A stretch of 64,000 bases of DNA, from positions 6,557,501-6,621,500 of the forward strand of contig NC_084809.1 of the NCBI RefSeq assembly GCF_963583255.1. Reading direction: 5' to 3'. The stretch comes from Pyrus communis. Its lineage: Eukaryota; Streptophyta; Magnoliopsida; Rosales; Rosaceae. The notes below the pieces were generated by a model that saw only the letters and a list, made by a program, of their open reading frames with translations, ran no database searches and was not told where the DNA came from. Shown one piece after another: positions 22,918 to 33,825 of the stretch (the first letter of the stretch is position 1; each line of letters opens with the position of its first letter). The translations under genes were made by a program, and so were the position numbers.

Positions 22918-23377
22918 AAATTCTAGCAATAGTCATTCAATTAAAAATTCATTAGCTTTAGTCCTTCAACTCATCAAAACATGCTGTTATGGTTCGTTAG
23001 AATTTTCGTCAAAATGAGTCATGTGTCATGCACGTGAGGCTAAATCAAAGGGCAAATATGGAAAATCAAATAAGAAAAATTGTATCAATTGTCCCTCAAC
23101 TTTAATTCAATTCGAGAAATAGTCCATCAACTTTAACCCAATTGGAGCAATGATCCCTCAACTTTTACTCAATTATAGAAATGGTCCCTCAACTTTAACC
23201 CAATTGTAGCAATGATCATTCTAACATAACTCATTTTGACTGAATTTTGACAGAGTTAACGAAAAGGACCATAACTACACATTTTGATGAGTTGAGTGAC
23301 AAATGGTAATGGATTTTTAGTTGAGAGACCATTACTTCAATTTGATTAAAATTGAGGGACCATTGCTGCAATTCACT
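22918..23377. mobile_element. Fold-back element with long inverted repeats
   Basis: Arms of about 100 bp (left 22918-23000, right about 23270-23377) are imperfect inverted repeats: TTCAACTCATCAAAACATG on the left, CATTTTGATGAGTTGA on the right. The centre has several diverged direct units with core GTCC(C/A)TCAACTTTAA. No coding capacity; a non-autonomous DNA element. Confidence 0.6.
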
Positions 23378-23379
23378 CT

Positions 23380-24840
23380 TTTATTTAGGTGTCTGTCTTC
23401 CCATTTTCATCAAAAAAACCACTTGCATGTTACAATTTTTTACCAAAATCAATACAGGAGGAGATAAATAAAGAGGGGCGGATGAAGAATACAAAAAATA
23501 AAATAAGGAAAACTAATAAAAAGCGCGTGAAAACTTTGAGTTTTAATCAAAATGACAAAAAGACGTTGTAAGTGAACAGTACCAGGAGTGACTTTTTAGA
23601 GTAAAAATGTCATTTTCGTTAAAAGTGAATAGTACCGAAAGTATTTCGTTAAAACTCCCAATAAAATAAGGAAGTATTTTTCGTAAAACCAATATGTGAT
23701 CTAAAAGGTCACTAGAATCATTAAGACTTGAACCATAGTTCGATTTGTTACAATTCATAGAAAGCTGGGGTATTCTACCGACCTAAGTAGTTTATGACAC
23801 GTGCAATGTAATTTTACCTGCGATGGTGAATAAATTTGAGAACTTTGTTACTCTCCTTGAATAGAGCATCTATAGTGAAGACATGCAAATTTGAGAAGTA
23901 AAAATCACATTTACATCTCATTTGCATCATGGGGACATGGAAATGTGAATGTAGATGTACATTTACATTTTTCTTTCCATAACTCATTGCGCCCATCTTC
24001 TAAAGCATAGAAAAAGATGTATGTATACAATTTCGATGAAGATCGATATTTATTTTATTGGAGAACTTTCCAATTAACAAAACATGTAAATGCTAATTTC
24101 AAGACATTCTGCATCTCTCATTAGAGGTGTTATGGCTCCACTACACAACCAATTATTTGGACATGTTTGAGACCGCTTTTGGATTAGATTTGAGAAAAGC
24201 GTAAGCAATTACTTTCAAGTATATTTTATTTCAAATCATTTTTTTTTTCTTGAACAAACGTTATTATTTATCCTAAGGGGAGGGTGAACTTAACCTCACA
24301 ATAAGCTAGCATTAATGTAGTTAAAATTCACCTTTGATTAAAATTAAACTTAAAATTTCTCATTAACTTTACGATTTAAACGTAATTTTAATAAAAGCAC
24401 TTCTAACAAAAATGAAAATAAGCACAACTGTATAAACGTTTTCTAGAGAAGTAACGGGCCTTAAGGTCGTGTTTAGCACTTTAATCAGCGGTTTGAGGCC
24501 CGACTCGAATATTTGACTTTCTAACCCGACCCGGGTATTCATCCGGAATCCTCCTTCCTTTTCTTATTATTATTTATTATTATTATTTTTCAGACTGAAT
24601 CTTCTTCCTCCTTCCCGAGTGAACGACTGAAGCCTGCAACCACGGTTGCTCAAGCTGACGCTTTCATTCGTGCGTATTAGGGTTCTGCTTGGCTACCCAG
24701 AAAATTTGAAGGGTAGGAAAGAAAATCCGTTTTTATTCATTCCATAAGATCTTACACACCAAGATTCACAAAATGTTTGCGTCTTTACTTTTTACTACAC
24801 ATGTTGAAGTTTTTGATGGGAAATTGCTTACCGTGCTTGC
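23380..24840. other. Intergenic before TAF6
   Basis: No gene recognised. It contains a short repeat pair (GTGAACAGTACC / GTGAATAGTACC at about 23572 and 23627), a TTA microsatellite at about 24564-24592 and, from about 24600, the probable TAF6 5' UTR with an intron whose acceptor TTTCAG lies at 24849. Confidence 0.4.
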
Positions 24841-24894
24841 TTGTTTCAGAAACACTGCTGTGAGACTGTGGTCAGTAGGAAGCAGTCGAGAATA

Positions 24895-27800
24895 ATGAGC
24901 ATTGTGCCCAAAGAGAATGTTGAAGTAATTGCACAGAGCATAGGAATCAACAACTTGTCTCCAGATGCTGCTCTTGCTCTCGCCCCCGATGTTGAATACC
25001 GCCTCCGTGAGATCATGCAGGTAAATTTTGAACTTTTCCGGCTTAATTCTGATGTGGGTTTGTTTTGACGTTGTCGTTTTCGATCGTTGAAGGTTGAACT
25101 AGTAAAATATGTAAGATTTGGGAATTGGGTTTACTTGTTTTTGTGGTAAGATTGGGACTGAATAGTTGGAAGTTGGGTTGGTTTTGTTTTGATTCGTCGG
25201 TGAAAAAGATAATGTAGTTATGCTTTTTTGGTGAATTGGGATTTGAGACATTGGAGGGTTGAGTATGATTTCATTGTGATGGAAGTACAGGAGGCTATTA
25301 AATGCATGCGTCACTCGAGGAGAACTAGATTGACAGCTGACGACGTTGATGGTGCACTCAACATAAGAAATGTAGAGGTGAGGTTTTCGATATGTTTCAT
25401 TAGCATGGTTTTGTTTATTCTTTGAAATCTCATTTTGCTTCCTTTGACTTGCACCAGCCAATCTATGGTTATGTTTCCGGAGGTCCTTTGCGGTTCAAAA
25501 GAGCTATTGGGCACAGGGATTTGTATTACATTGACGAAAAGGATGTGGATTTTAAAGATGTATGTGTTACTGAGTAATCTGATTTCACTTTCTATTTGAT
25601 TTTGTATGTTTCCTTTTAATCATTCACATTTATGTTTTACTGTAGGTGATTGAAGCTCCTTTACTAAAAGCACCACTTGATACTGGAATTGTTTGTCACT
25701 GGCTTGCTATAGAAGGCGTACAACCTGCAATTCCAGAAAATGCTCCTCTAGAAGGTTTTTTTTCTAACTTTGAAGATTGTGTGAATAATTGTTGATCACA
25801 AATCACACTTCCAATTTAGGAGTTTTGATTACTTCATAATATGAAAAGGTTAAGACTTTGGTATTCTAGGAATTAGCTGTAGTAAAGTAAAGCATTCTAT
25901 GGGTTTTGTAGCACTATCTAAAGTCTAAAGTTGTGTGAAGCATGAAATGCCTAGTATCTTCTTTCTTAAAAACTACTCGGTGTCTCCAATGTACAAGACA
26001 TTTTTCATGATTTTGTGAGTGTTAAGGTTTTCTGCAGTTTGTGTCACATTCTTCTTTTTTGGTTGTCTTGAATTCAATCTTTGTATCCACTGATAATTTT
26101 TTTTATTACAATTATGGGGAACTAGAATTAACTCCATTTTTTTACTTTTGTTAGCTCAAGTTTGGGATCTCACTTATGGAATTTGTGTAATTTGTGTTCT
26201 TCTTCTGTAGTACTCGCACCTCCTTCTGATGGTAAAAGTTATGAACAAAAGGGCGATGGACTTCCCGTTGACATTAAATTACCTGTTAAGCATGTATTAT
26301 CTAGGGAGCTTCAGGTACATATTTCACTTGTCTGATCCTATACTGGAAGTACTTCATTTTGCAGCTTGTTTACATATTCCTTCTCTTTGTTGTCTTTGCA
26401 GTTATATTTTGACAAAATCACTGAGCTTGTTGTGAGTAGGTCTGATTTGGTTTTGTTTAAAGAAGCATTAGTGAGTTTGGCCACTGATTCGGGACTTCAT
26501 CCATTAGTTCCTTATTTCACATGCTTTATCGCTGACGAGGTATAATTCTTGAAACTGTCAATGATAGCTACAAGAAGGGTAAGATATGTAGCCATTGCTT
26601 ACTTATACCAACTGTTCTTAATGTATATAAGGTTGCTCGTGGCTTGAATGATTATGCACTTCTATTTGCTTTGATGCGAGTTGTTCAGAGTCTTCTCCAG
26701 AATCCTCACATACACATAGAACCTTATGTAAGTGCTTCGTTCTTCTTTGTTTCCTTTTTTTTTTTTTTCAAACGAAAGCCGTATGTGACTAATTTTCTAT
26801 TATTGTATTTATAGGGTTATGTGCACATCTGTATAATCATGTCTTAGTTGAATTCTGTAATTTTCTGGTTTGACGATTGGGTAGGCTGATGGCAGTATCC
26901 CTAAAACATATGTTAAGGTGGATGCAACCCCATTAATATGGTGGATTGGCCTTCTAAGGATATCACCTTTACTTTTTTATGGCCTTCCTCCTGTCCCTTT
27001 TCAGTTTCTTTCTAAAAAATTTCATCTGGGAACTCATGCTATTTATGTTGAAGGGTTCTCTTGTTTGGACTAGACTTTGGAAGAGACTCTAAGAAAAGAC
27101 TTAAAGTACTTGGATCTAATGGAATACGTGACACAGAACTGAGCGCAGTGGCGTTCTAAAATTTTTATAGCTAACCCCACTTAGTGGGAAAAGGCTTTGT
27201 TGTTCTCTTGTTTGGACTCAGTTGTCCATCATGGGACTGAAGTATGTAAGGTGGTGATTAGGATAAAATATGTTACTTATATGGGAGTTTTATTCTGAGA
27301 CCTCTATTGTTTTTGCTCTTGATCAGCTGCACCAATTGATGCCATCTGTGGTCACTTGCCTTGTTGCAAAAAGGTTAGGCAACAGGTTTGCTGACAATCA
27401 TTGGGAACTTAGAGACTTCACTGCAAACCTGGTTGCTTCAATCTGCAAAAGGTTAGGCTTGTTATTTTTGGTTAAAATTCCTTTTACCTTCATGCTTATC
27501 TTTCAGCTGGCATGCTTCCCTTTTCTTGTACTTTCTCTGACATCTGTTCTTGAGATATCACCTCCTACTTTTCTCTTGTGACTTGACCTTGGTCACGTCC
27601 AGACCTATTTTCGCACTTTTGTGATCCTTGTGTATTAAGCAACTAAAAGTAGGTTTTTAGTGTGCATCATGTTAAGTGAAACTGGACTAGCATAGTCAAT
27701 CTGCCTAGCATGATTGTTGTTTTAAAAATATCTCTTTACCATGGAAGCAAAGCTTTGTATTTTCATTTCAAATTCCATGCGTATATTTTGGTATGAATTT

Positions 27801-29917
27801 GTCATCTTACCTATGAGTTTCAATATCTGAATTTGTTACAGGTTTGGGCATGTATATAACACTCTCCAGTCACGTCTTACGAAAACTTTGGTCAATGCAT
27901 TTTTGGACCCAAAGCGGACATTGACTCAACACTACGGTGCAATTCAAGGTTTAGCTGCTCTAGGGCCCAATGTGGTAATGCCTCATGCTTCTTGCAACTA
28001 AGAAAATCAGTTCAGTAGACAGTCTATAAAGCAGTAAATGTTTTGGAATATAAATTCAACTTGAAGTAATATCTCTCGTGTTCTTCCCATAAGTTTCTGT
28101 TAGCATATTCTTGTTATCTATTTTCATACATTGAAAAGAGAATTATGTACTGGTAAATAAAGCTAGGTGGCTCCAGGCCTGTTTGCCTGCAAGTTTATGC
28201 ACTGCCTGCAACTGCATTATCTTCTTAGTCTCTTTATTCTGAGTCCTAGAAGTTCAATATGGTGGAATGGAAGATATTTGCAATACCTTTTCCAAGAATT
28301 TCTCTTTTGCTAATGAGTTGTTTCTAGAAAAATGAAGATGTTGCAATATCTTTACTCTCTATAACATATGAACTCTTATTCTAAAAAGTCATTTACCTCG
28401 ATTTTCTAGGCTATAGTAATTTGTCAATCTTTTTTTCATTAGAAATCTACTTCCATGTTTTACTCATCTTCAAGGATTTGGTTTTCTGGGAATATGAATC
28501 TTTATTTATTTATATTTTTTTGAACACGAAGGGTTCTTTACTGTTGGGTGATTATTTTTCACTGCAGGTTCGCCTTCTTGTACTGCCAAATCTGGAGTCA
28601 TATCTGCGACTTCTTGAACCAGAGCTTCTTCTTGACAAGCAAAAGAATGAGATGAAGCGGCATGAAGCGTGGCGTGTGTATGGAGCCTTGTTGGTGAGTC
28701 TATTTTCATGCCTGTATATACTGTTGGAAAATCTTAAGAAAGGCTTCCTAATGAGAGCTTGCGCTTTTCCAGAATGCAGCAGGTCAATGCATATATGATA
28801 GGCTCAAGATGTTCCCACTTTTGCCATCTCCAGCGCCGCAATCTTATTGGAAGACCAAGGGGAGACTCCTTATTACTCTGCCAAGTAAGACATTTAACGG
28901 CTTATGTTTTCTTAAATGATGGCACTTCAACCACTTCAAATGAGTTACACTACTAATATATGCTTGGTTTAGAATGAATCGTATTTCCTAAGGGTATTAT
29001 ACAAGCATAGAACCAGCATAAATGGGCTTCTGGTTTTAAAATTTTCCTTGTACCTTTGTTCTACATCTTTCCACCATCCTTCCTCCACTCTTCATATCCT
29101 CTTTTCTCCCATGTGTTTCTCCGCTATCTCTTACACACAATAAGAACTCGTGACCCTAAATTGCTAGATTGGTTTGTAAGTTTCTTGCAATATAATAGAT
29201 TACACTACTCAAACGGGTATACAAGAAGCATAAGCACTATCACGTCTGTGGGTTGAGTACCTTTAAGCTACAAGCTTATTTTATGTTGTCCAATTGTAAC
29301 AAATCAGCCATGCAATGGTGCAAGATAGAGTTTCCGTTTTCATAGCCCCCTCCTATCCTTTTTGGGTATGGGATTCTGCTCTTATGTGTAGACTTTGGGC
29401 ATAATGAAGGAAGCACCCCCTTGGATGTGTGTGATTGGAAAGCTGATGAATAGGGTTTCTTGTCCAGGAAGGAGAAGAAACCCTTAGTTTTCAAGGTTTA
29501 TTATTTAGATTAAGTCTTAACTCTGATTCTTATTTACATAATCAAGATAAGCGCAAGCAAAGTGCGGAGCACATGGAAGAGCAACCACCCCTGAAGAAAA
29601 TTACAACTGATGGGCCAACGGATTTGTCACCAACTACTTCTTCACCATCTCACATGGAAGTAGACAGAGCAGCTCCAGCAGGGGAAACTGATGCAGGCCC
29701 CTCCTCGTCCTCTCAGAAGATGCCGAACGAGAGCATTCCACACATCACAAGTAGAATGGGCAAGCCTGTTGGTCAGTCTCTAAAGAAATCAGCTCTCCTC
29801 ACTCAGGTTTGGAAGGATGACTTGAATTCTGGGCATCTCCTGGTTTCATTGTTTGAGTTGTTCGGTGAAAACATCCTCTCCTTCGTTCCAGCTCCCGAGA
29901 TGTGTTTATTTTTGTAA
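24895..29917 (+). CDS. TAF6: TFIID subunit 6 (TAF6)
   Basis: Histone-fold subunit of general transcription factor TFIID; pairs with TAF9 in the nucleus. Twelve coding exons: 24895-25020, 25291-25377, 25458-25559, 25646-25754, 26211-26314, 26402-26539, 26632-26727, 27327-27451, 27842-27974, 28568-28693, 28773-28884, 29547-29917. All join in phase to 542 residues (Arabidopsis about 549). The H4-like histone fold is residues 1 to about 70 ([18 protein letters not shown], then [10 protein letters not shown]); the TAF6C HEAT-like domain covers about 190-400 ([45 protein letters not shown]). The C-terminal part is Ser/Pro-rich. Exons 6-12 lie inside the duplicated segment and have a decayed twin at 33.5-49.3 kb. 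A 130-bp LINE tail sits in intron 7. Intact. Confidence 0.96.
27072..27201 (+). mobile_element. 130-bp RTE LINE tail with 17-bp target duplication
   Basis: Matches the last 130 bp of the LINE at 8545-9137 (GACTTTGGAAGAGACT to AAGGCTTTGTT). It is flanked by perfect copies of GTTCTCTTGTTTGGACT (27055-27071 and 27202-27218), the target-site duplication. An extreme 5' truncation in TAF6 intron 7. Confidence 0.92.
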
Positions 29918-30181
29918 CCATTTGTAGCAATCTTACTCATGATTAGGAGTACAAAGTAAAATTAGAACGAGAGATTTCAGTATGAAATATGTGTATAAAT
30001 TCAGTAGAAACTTAGATAAAATTTTAATTGAATTTTACAAACATTTACTTTAGCTATCTTCGATCTCTTCATCCTCATTTATTTTTTATCGAACTTGAAC
30101 ATAAAAATCAACAATGCAGAAGGCTCATCGTAATTAAATAGAAAAGTACAATCTATTAAAAGTGCTTAATTAATCAACTGC

Positions 30182-30595
30182 TTAAACTTCGGTACTGGAG
30201 TACTCCTTTTCCACTGCTTTCTTCAGGAAGCTATCTTCTTCCAGCAGCATTTGAACTGGCAAGAACCCCATCCCATTGGCCATAGCAAGCATCATCCGCT
30301 TGGTTTCAGCCTTGAACTCCTCCAAATCAACCGCCCCGTTCGAGTCATGATCAAACTGCACGAACAGCGAGTCGTAGACATGAGCAATCTCTTCGGGGTC
30401 TGGCTTCACATCAATGCCATAGTGGGTTTCAAAGACCCTCAGAGACTGAAGCTCCTTCAGCATCTCTGCATAAGAAAGCAGACCATCGTGGTTGGTGTCA
30501 AGATGAGCAAAACGGTCGCGTATTGAGAGGCTGAATGCTTCTTCATCTTCCACAAAGTTGACAATGGTGGCACCATCCAACATTTCTACACTCAT
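30182..30595 (-). CDS. EF-hand calcium-binding protein, copy 1
   Basis: Single-exon gene of 137 residues with two canonical EF-hand loops: DTNHDGLLSYAE (33-44) and DHDSNGAVDLEE (82-93), each with acidic residues at positions 1, 3 and 12. It would act as a small cytosolic or nuclear calcium sensor; the partner is unknown. It lies tail-to-tail with TAF6, 265 bp from its stop. Compared with copy 2 (49508-49933), a TAC codon has become TAA, so it is four residues shorter, and Thr34 is Ile in copy 2; otherwise they are nearly identical. The reading frame is kept in both copies. Confidence 0.85.
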   Translation of the reverse strand: MSVEMLDGATIVNFVEDEEAFSLSIRDRFAHLDTNHDGLLSYAEMLKELQSLRVFETHYGIDVKPDPEEIAHVYDSLFVQFDHDSNGAVDLEEFKAETKRMMLAMANGMGFLPVQMLLEEDSFLKKAVEKEYSSTEV

Positions 30596-31443
30596 CTTCT
30601 CTTATGCTAGCTTGGGAATTGATCACAAGGAAATTAGGATTGATTTGTATTTTGGTTGTAAATTAAACAAGCGATGGAAATGTTAATTATTTATACACAT
30701 GCATGAGGCACTATTTTGTTTTTTGGCCCCTTGTTTCTCTAATCCATAGGTTTTATGGACTTTGTTTCTGTAAACAAAGTTAATCAACTTTACCAGCCAA
30801 CTAAAGGAAAGAAAATGAAAATAGACCGACCGACGTCGTAAGTGGTCTATTGCTTTGGATTCATCTTTAATATTGTAGTTGAATTTAAATCAATCGACCA
30901 CTTGTAATTTTGATTGCTAAATTATTTGGCTCGCAGAGTTGAAATTATCCAAAGTGACTAGAGTAGTCTACTTTTATTTTTTGTACTCAAGTTTGATTCT
31001 TCATTCCTGTAATTTAAAAAAAATCTAGTGTATACTTGACCCTAAGAATGGCTTGGTATTTTTCTTAAATCTAATTTTTTTTGTTTTTTTTGTTTTAAAG
31101 AATAAGTTCCAAGTATCTTCTTCCACTTCGGATGCCTTCATAGTAATAGATTACTTTTAAGTCAAATAACTTGGGTTCATTTTGATGACATTTGAAAGTC
31201 GTATAACATATTATATTAATATTTGTTAAAGTAAAATGAACCATTCAAATCCAATTGGCCATAGACATGTCTGCAAAGTCAAATTCAGAATAAATTGACC
31301 ACAGAGGACGCGTTGTCAAACTGAGCAGAAAATAACCTTTCGGTGAGAAAACACACTGATTTTGCACTCCTCTGCGTGTGGCTGTGTTATTCTTTCTCCA
31401 CTTCTACTCGAGACAAAATATGAACCATAATATCACTAGTAAA
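30596..31443. other. Intergenic, upstream of EF-hand copy 1
   Basis: Shared with copy 2 (49934-50790). It holds the EF-hand promoter region; a T-rich tract near 31070-31100 has become a roughly 37-bp pure T tract in copy 2 (50411-50447). No further gene. Confidence 0.5.
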
Positions 31444-32169
31444 CAGTGACAGATTCAAGATTTCAAGATAAAGGGATCCTAAAATAAAAGTTCAAAAAAA
31501 ATATTAAACTAGTTTGGTTCCATATCATTATTTTTATTGAATTTGGTTCATTAAATAATCAAAATTAATCAACCACATCAAGTGGTTCAGTGGTAAGGGC
31601 ACGGATTAATTTCGGCTCTCAAAATACAAAAAAAAAAAGGAGGTCATGACTCTACAAAGATGAAATTTGTTAATGTAACATATATATTACAATTGGGAGT
31701 TGAGACTAGAGTCTAGGATTAAAAAACTTAAATGAATTTGGGAGAAATAAAATTAGACAGCTAGAGGTGGTGGAACGACAAATAGTGTTGGGGGATGGGG
31801 TAATTTGAGTTTAAAGTTGGGAGGTTGGGACGATTTGGGGTTGGAAGTTCTTAAATATAATTTGGGGATATTGGAAAGGACCGGTGTTCTTGGGCGCTGT
31901 ATAAAAAACAGAAATATTTTAGTTTTTAAATCTTTTATAATTACATGGCTAAAAAACGCTGTCGTTTCGACTAGGTCTTTTAAAACAAAAATTAGAAACC
32001 TCTTTTTTTTTCGTTATAAGCACTGTTGCATGCACATCCATACATGCAACAAGATTCTCCACTGCACCTGCCCAAATTTTTGGAGGGTCCCAAAGGTCGA
32101 TCACAGGTGTTTCTTCGGACTTCCGGAGGGTTCCGGGATCTCCTGGGTCCCTATATGGATCTGCCAATG
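31444..32169. mobile_element. hAT-like element, present only in the left unit
   Basis: Left end CAGTGACAGATTCA and right end (reverse complement) CATTGGCAGATCCA are hAT-type inverted repeats. Flanks CTAGTAAA (31436-31443) and CTTGCAAA (32170-32177) look like a diverged 8-bp target duplication. The right duplication unit has the empty site (ATTGCAAA at about 50791), which gives the exact borders. 726 bp, no transposase ORF recognised. Confidence 0.85.
31575..31660 (+). mobile_element. tRNA-like (SINE?) block inside the hAT-like element
   Basis: GTGGTTCAGTGGTAAGGGC resembles a tRNA D-arm/box A and is followed by an A-rich run and GGTCATGACTC, a poor box B. Possibly a nested or captured SINE head; no cloverleaf can be drawn. 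Confidence 0.3.
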
Positions 32170-32177
32170 CTTGCAAA

Positions 32178-33126
32178 GAAAAGGAAAGAAAGATAAAAAA
32201 AGGTTACTGTTTTGCATACGTCGTTTGAGTTCAGTTGATTAAGAGTACTATCTTGCTTATTTGAATTCTCAATTCAGATTTCTGAATATCTTTTGTATTT
32301 AAAACAACAAGAGAGTATTACCAAAAAGGGCTTTCAATGAAACTAGAAAATATATTCAAGACAATTTTTACCAATTGTATGTCGGTCGAAGCTGTATGAG
32401 ATGAGCGAGTGGTCTAAATTGCAATTTGCAGGCTCCCTCCATGCTATCTATTCATTGAAGATTGACATGCAGACATGCATGTATGTCCACGACTATTTTT
32501 ATAGAGCAGTCCCCATGCAACTTAATTTGTCATGATCTTTCTGACTCTCACTGACTCACTCCATATGTCCAAGGCATGTGCATAACATGGAGCCCCACGC
32601 CAGAGTCAAAGTTACAATCTTATTCAATTTACGCCACTCGTAACGTCAATATTCATCTATCTCGTTCTTAATTACATATCATTTATCTCGATTCAAATCT
32701 ACAAATTATTTCGACAGTTCCCATATCAAATTTGGTCTTTTCTAGTGTTTAAAAAATCAGTATATGTCCATCCACCGTTGATTAGTTGTGCATTTGACGC
32801 TCACATTTAAACAAATCGATTAGTTAATGACCCAGACTAATTGATCCGGACACACTTTCTCAATCTTTCTAATAGCTAGCAAAATTGCTTCATAACGTTA
32901 AGACAACTTGTACTCATCACTGTTATTAATCAAAAAAATAAACTGAATATCAAAGCAATGAGAACACTGATCAGTAATTAAGAAAAAATATACATGTTTT
33001 AAATTTAATAAATTTGGGAAGGCAACTCCTCAACCTCCAACTACACAGTCTACACTGTACGTGTACGGTGGTGTGGCCTATGGGGTTAACTTGTATATTT
33101 ATTGTACACTGCCCTCTATTTTTCTC
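32178..33126. other. Intergenic between EF-hand and GRP, left unit
   Basis: Promoter-side sequence of the GRP gene, shared with 50795-51836 of the right unit. AT-rich, no ORF of note. Confidence 0.5.
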
Positions 33127-33134
33127 TATAAATA
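33127..33134 (+). promoter_or_regulatory. TATA box of truncated GRP copy 1
   Basis: TATAAATA 58 bp upstream of the ATG at 33192, identical in copy 2. The promoter is therefore retained although the gene body is lost. Confidence 0.7.
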
Positions 33135-33191
33135 GAGGCAAGAATGCTTCTTAATTTCCAAGTATTCTACTCTCCTTTCAGTTGAACAAAA

Positions 33192-33452
33192 ATGGTTTCC
33201 AAGACTTTCATTTATTTTGGTCTTTTGCTTGCCATTGTCCTTCTCATTTCCTCTGAAGTGGGCGCAAATGGTGAGCTTAACTTTTCCCTTCTAATTTTTG
33301 TAGAAATTATATATTGCTAGCTTCCTAGTGTCACCAAAGTTGCTAAGCGAAGTTATACATACAATTTGTGAGCTTAATTTGTTGTACTTTCCACAACATA
33401 ATACTAGTGTACTTAACTTTATTCACCAAATAGATATAGTACAAGTATATGC
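33192..33452 (+). pseudogene. Truncated GRP gene: signal-peptide exon only
   Basis: Exon 1 (33192-33270) encodes a signal peptide (MVSKTFIYFGLLLAIVLLIS...) like that of the intact gene at 51902, followed by the same intron. At 33452/33453 the intron switches to TAF6 intron sequence, so the glycine/cysteine-rich exon is missing. If spliced to the TAF6 acceptor at 33508 the frame meets TGA after three codons; if unspliced it stops in the intron after about 42 residues. With TATA box and leader intact it may still be transcribed. Confidence 0.88.
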
Positions 33453-33535
33453 TGGAAGTACTTCATTTTGCAGCTTGTTTACATATTCCTTCTTTGTTGT
33501 CTTTGCAGTTATATTTTGACAAAATCACTGAGCTT
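33453..33535 (+). pseudogene. TAF6 pseudogene, segment 1 (start of right unit)
   Basis: Begins inside the intron before TAF6 exon 6 (CTGGAAGTACTTCATTTTGC matches 26343 on) and includes the acceptor and first 27 bases of exon 6 (33509-33535). It is then cut by the copia element. All upstream exons, promoter and start codon are absent. Confidence 0.92.
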
Positions 33536-33818
33536 TATTGACTTTCAAGGATTGAATTATATTTCACTTGTGTGTTCTTTTACAATTGTACAACAATATA
33601 TAAGAGGATTAACCTCTTGCTTTACACCATAACAGCTGGTTTAGGGAAAAATAAAATAACATCCCCTTGAATTAAGGGAGTTGATTAAGGAAGAAAGCAC
33701 TCTTGAATTACGGAAGTTGTCTGACTAGGGAATAATAAAATAACATCCCCTTGAATTAAGGAAGAAAGTGCGGGAGATGATTAATCCCTTGAATTAAGGA
33801 AGAAAGTGCCTTCCAATA
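33536..33818 (-). repeat. Copia 3' LTR
   Basis: 283 bp, TATTG...CAATA. It carries a 12-bp insertion relative to the other LTR (near 33762), apparently a local duplication of AAGAAAGTGC. Confidence 0.93.
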
Positions 33819-33825
33819 CTCCCCC

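Larger units (their letters stand above)
26343..33452. repeat. Tandem duplication, left unit
   Basis: This 7.1-kb segment (TAF6 exons 6-12, EF-hand gene, GRP promoter and exon 1) is repeated, with insertions, at 33453 to about 52150. The order and most of the sequence match base by base apart from TE insertions and small deletions. Confidence 0.95.

Noticed and set aside
28506..28709. Minus-strand ORF of 67 codons, repeated at 40071-40274
   Set aside because: It is the complement of TAF6 exon 10 and appears twice only because of the tandem duplication.
29276..29494. Minus-strand ORF of 72 codons, repeated at 48685-48903
   Set aside because: It lies in a TAF6 intron on the opposite strand; its conservation is explained by the duplication and it has no recognisable domain.
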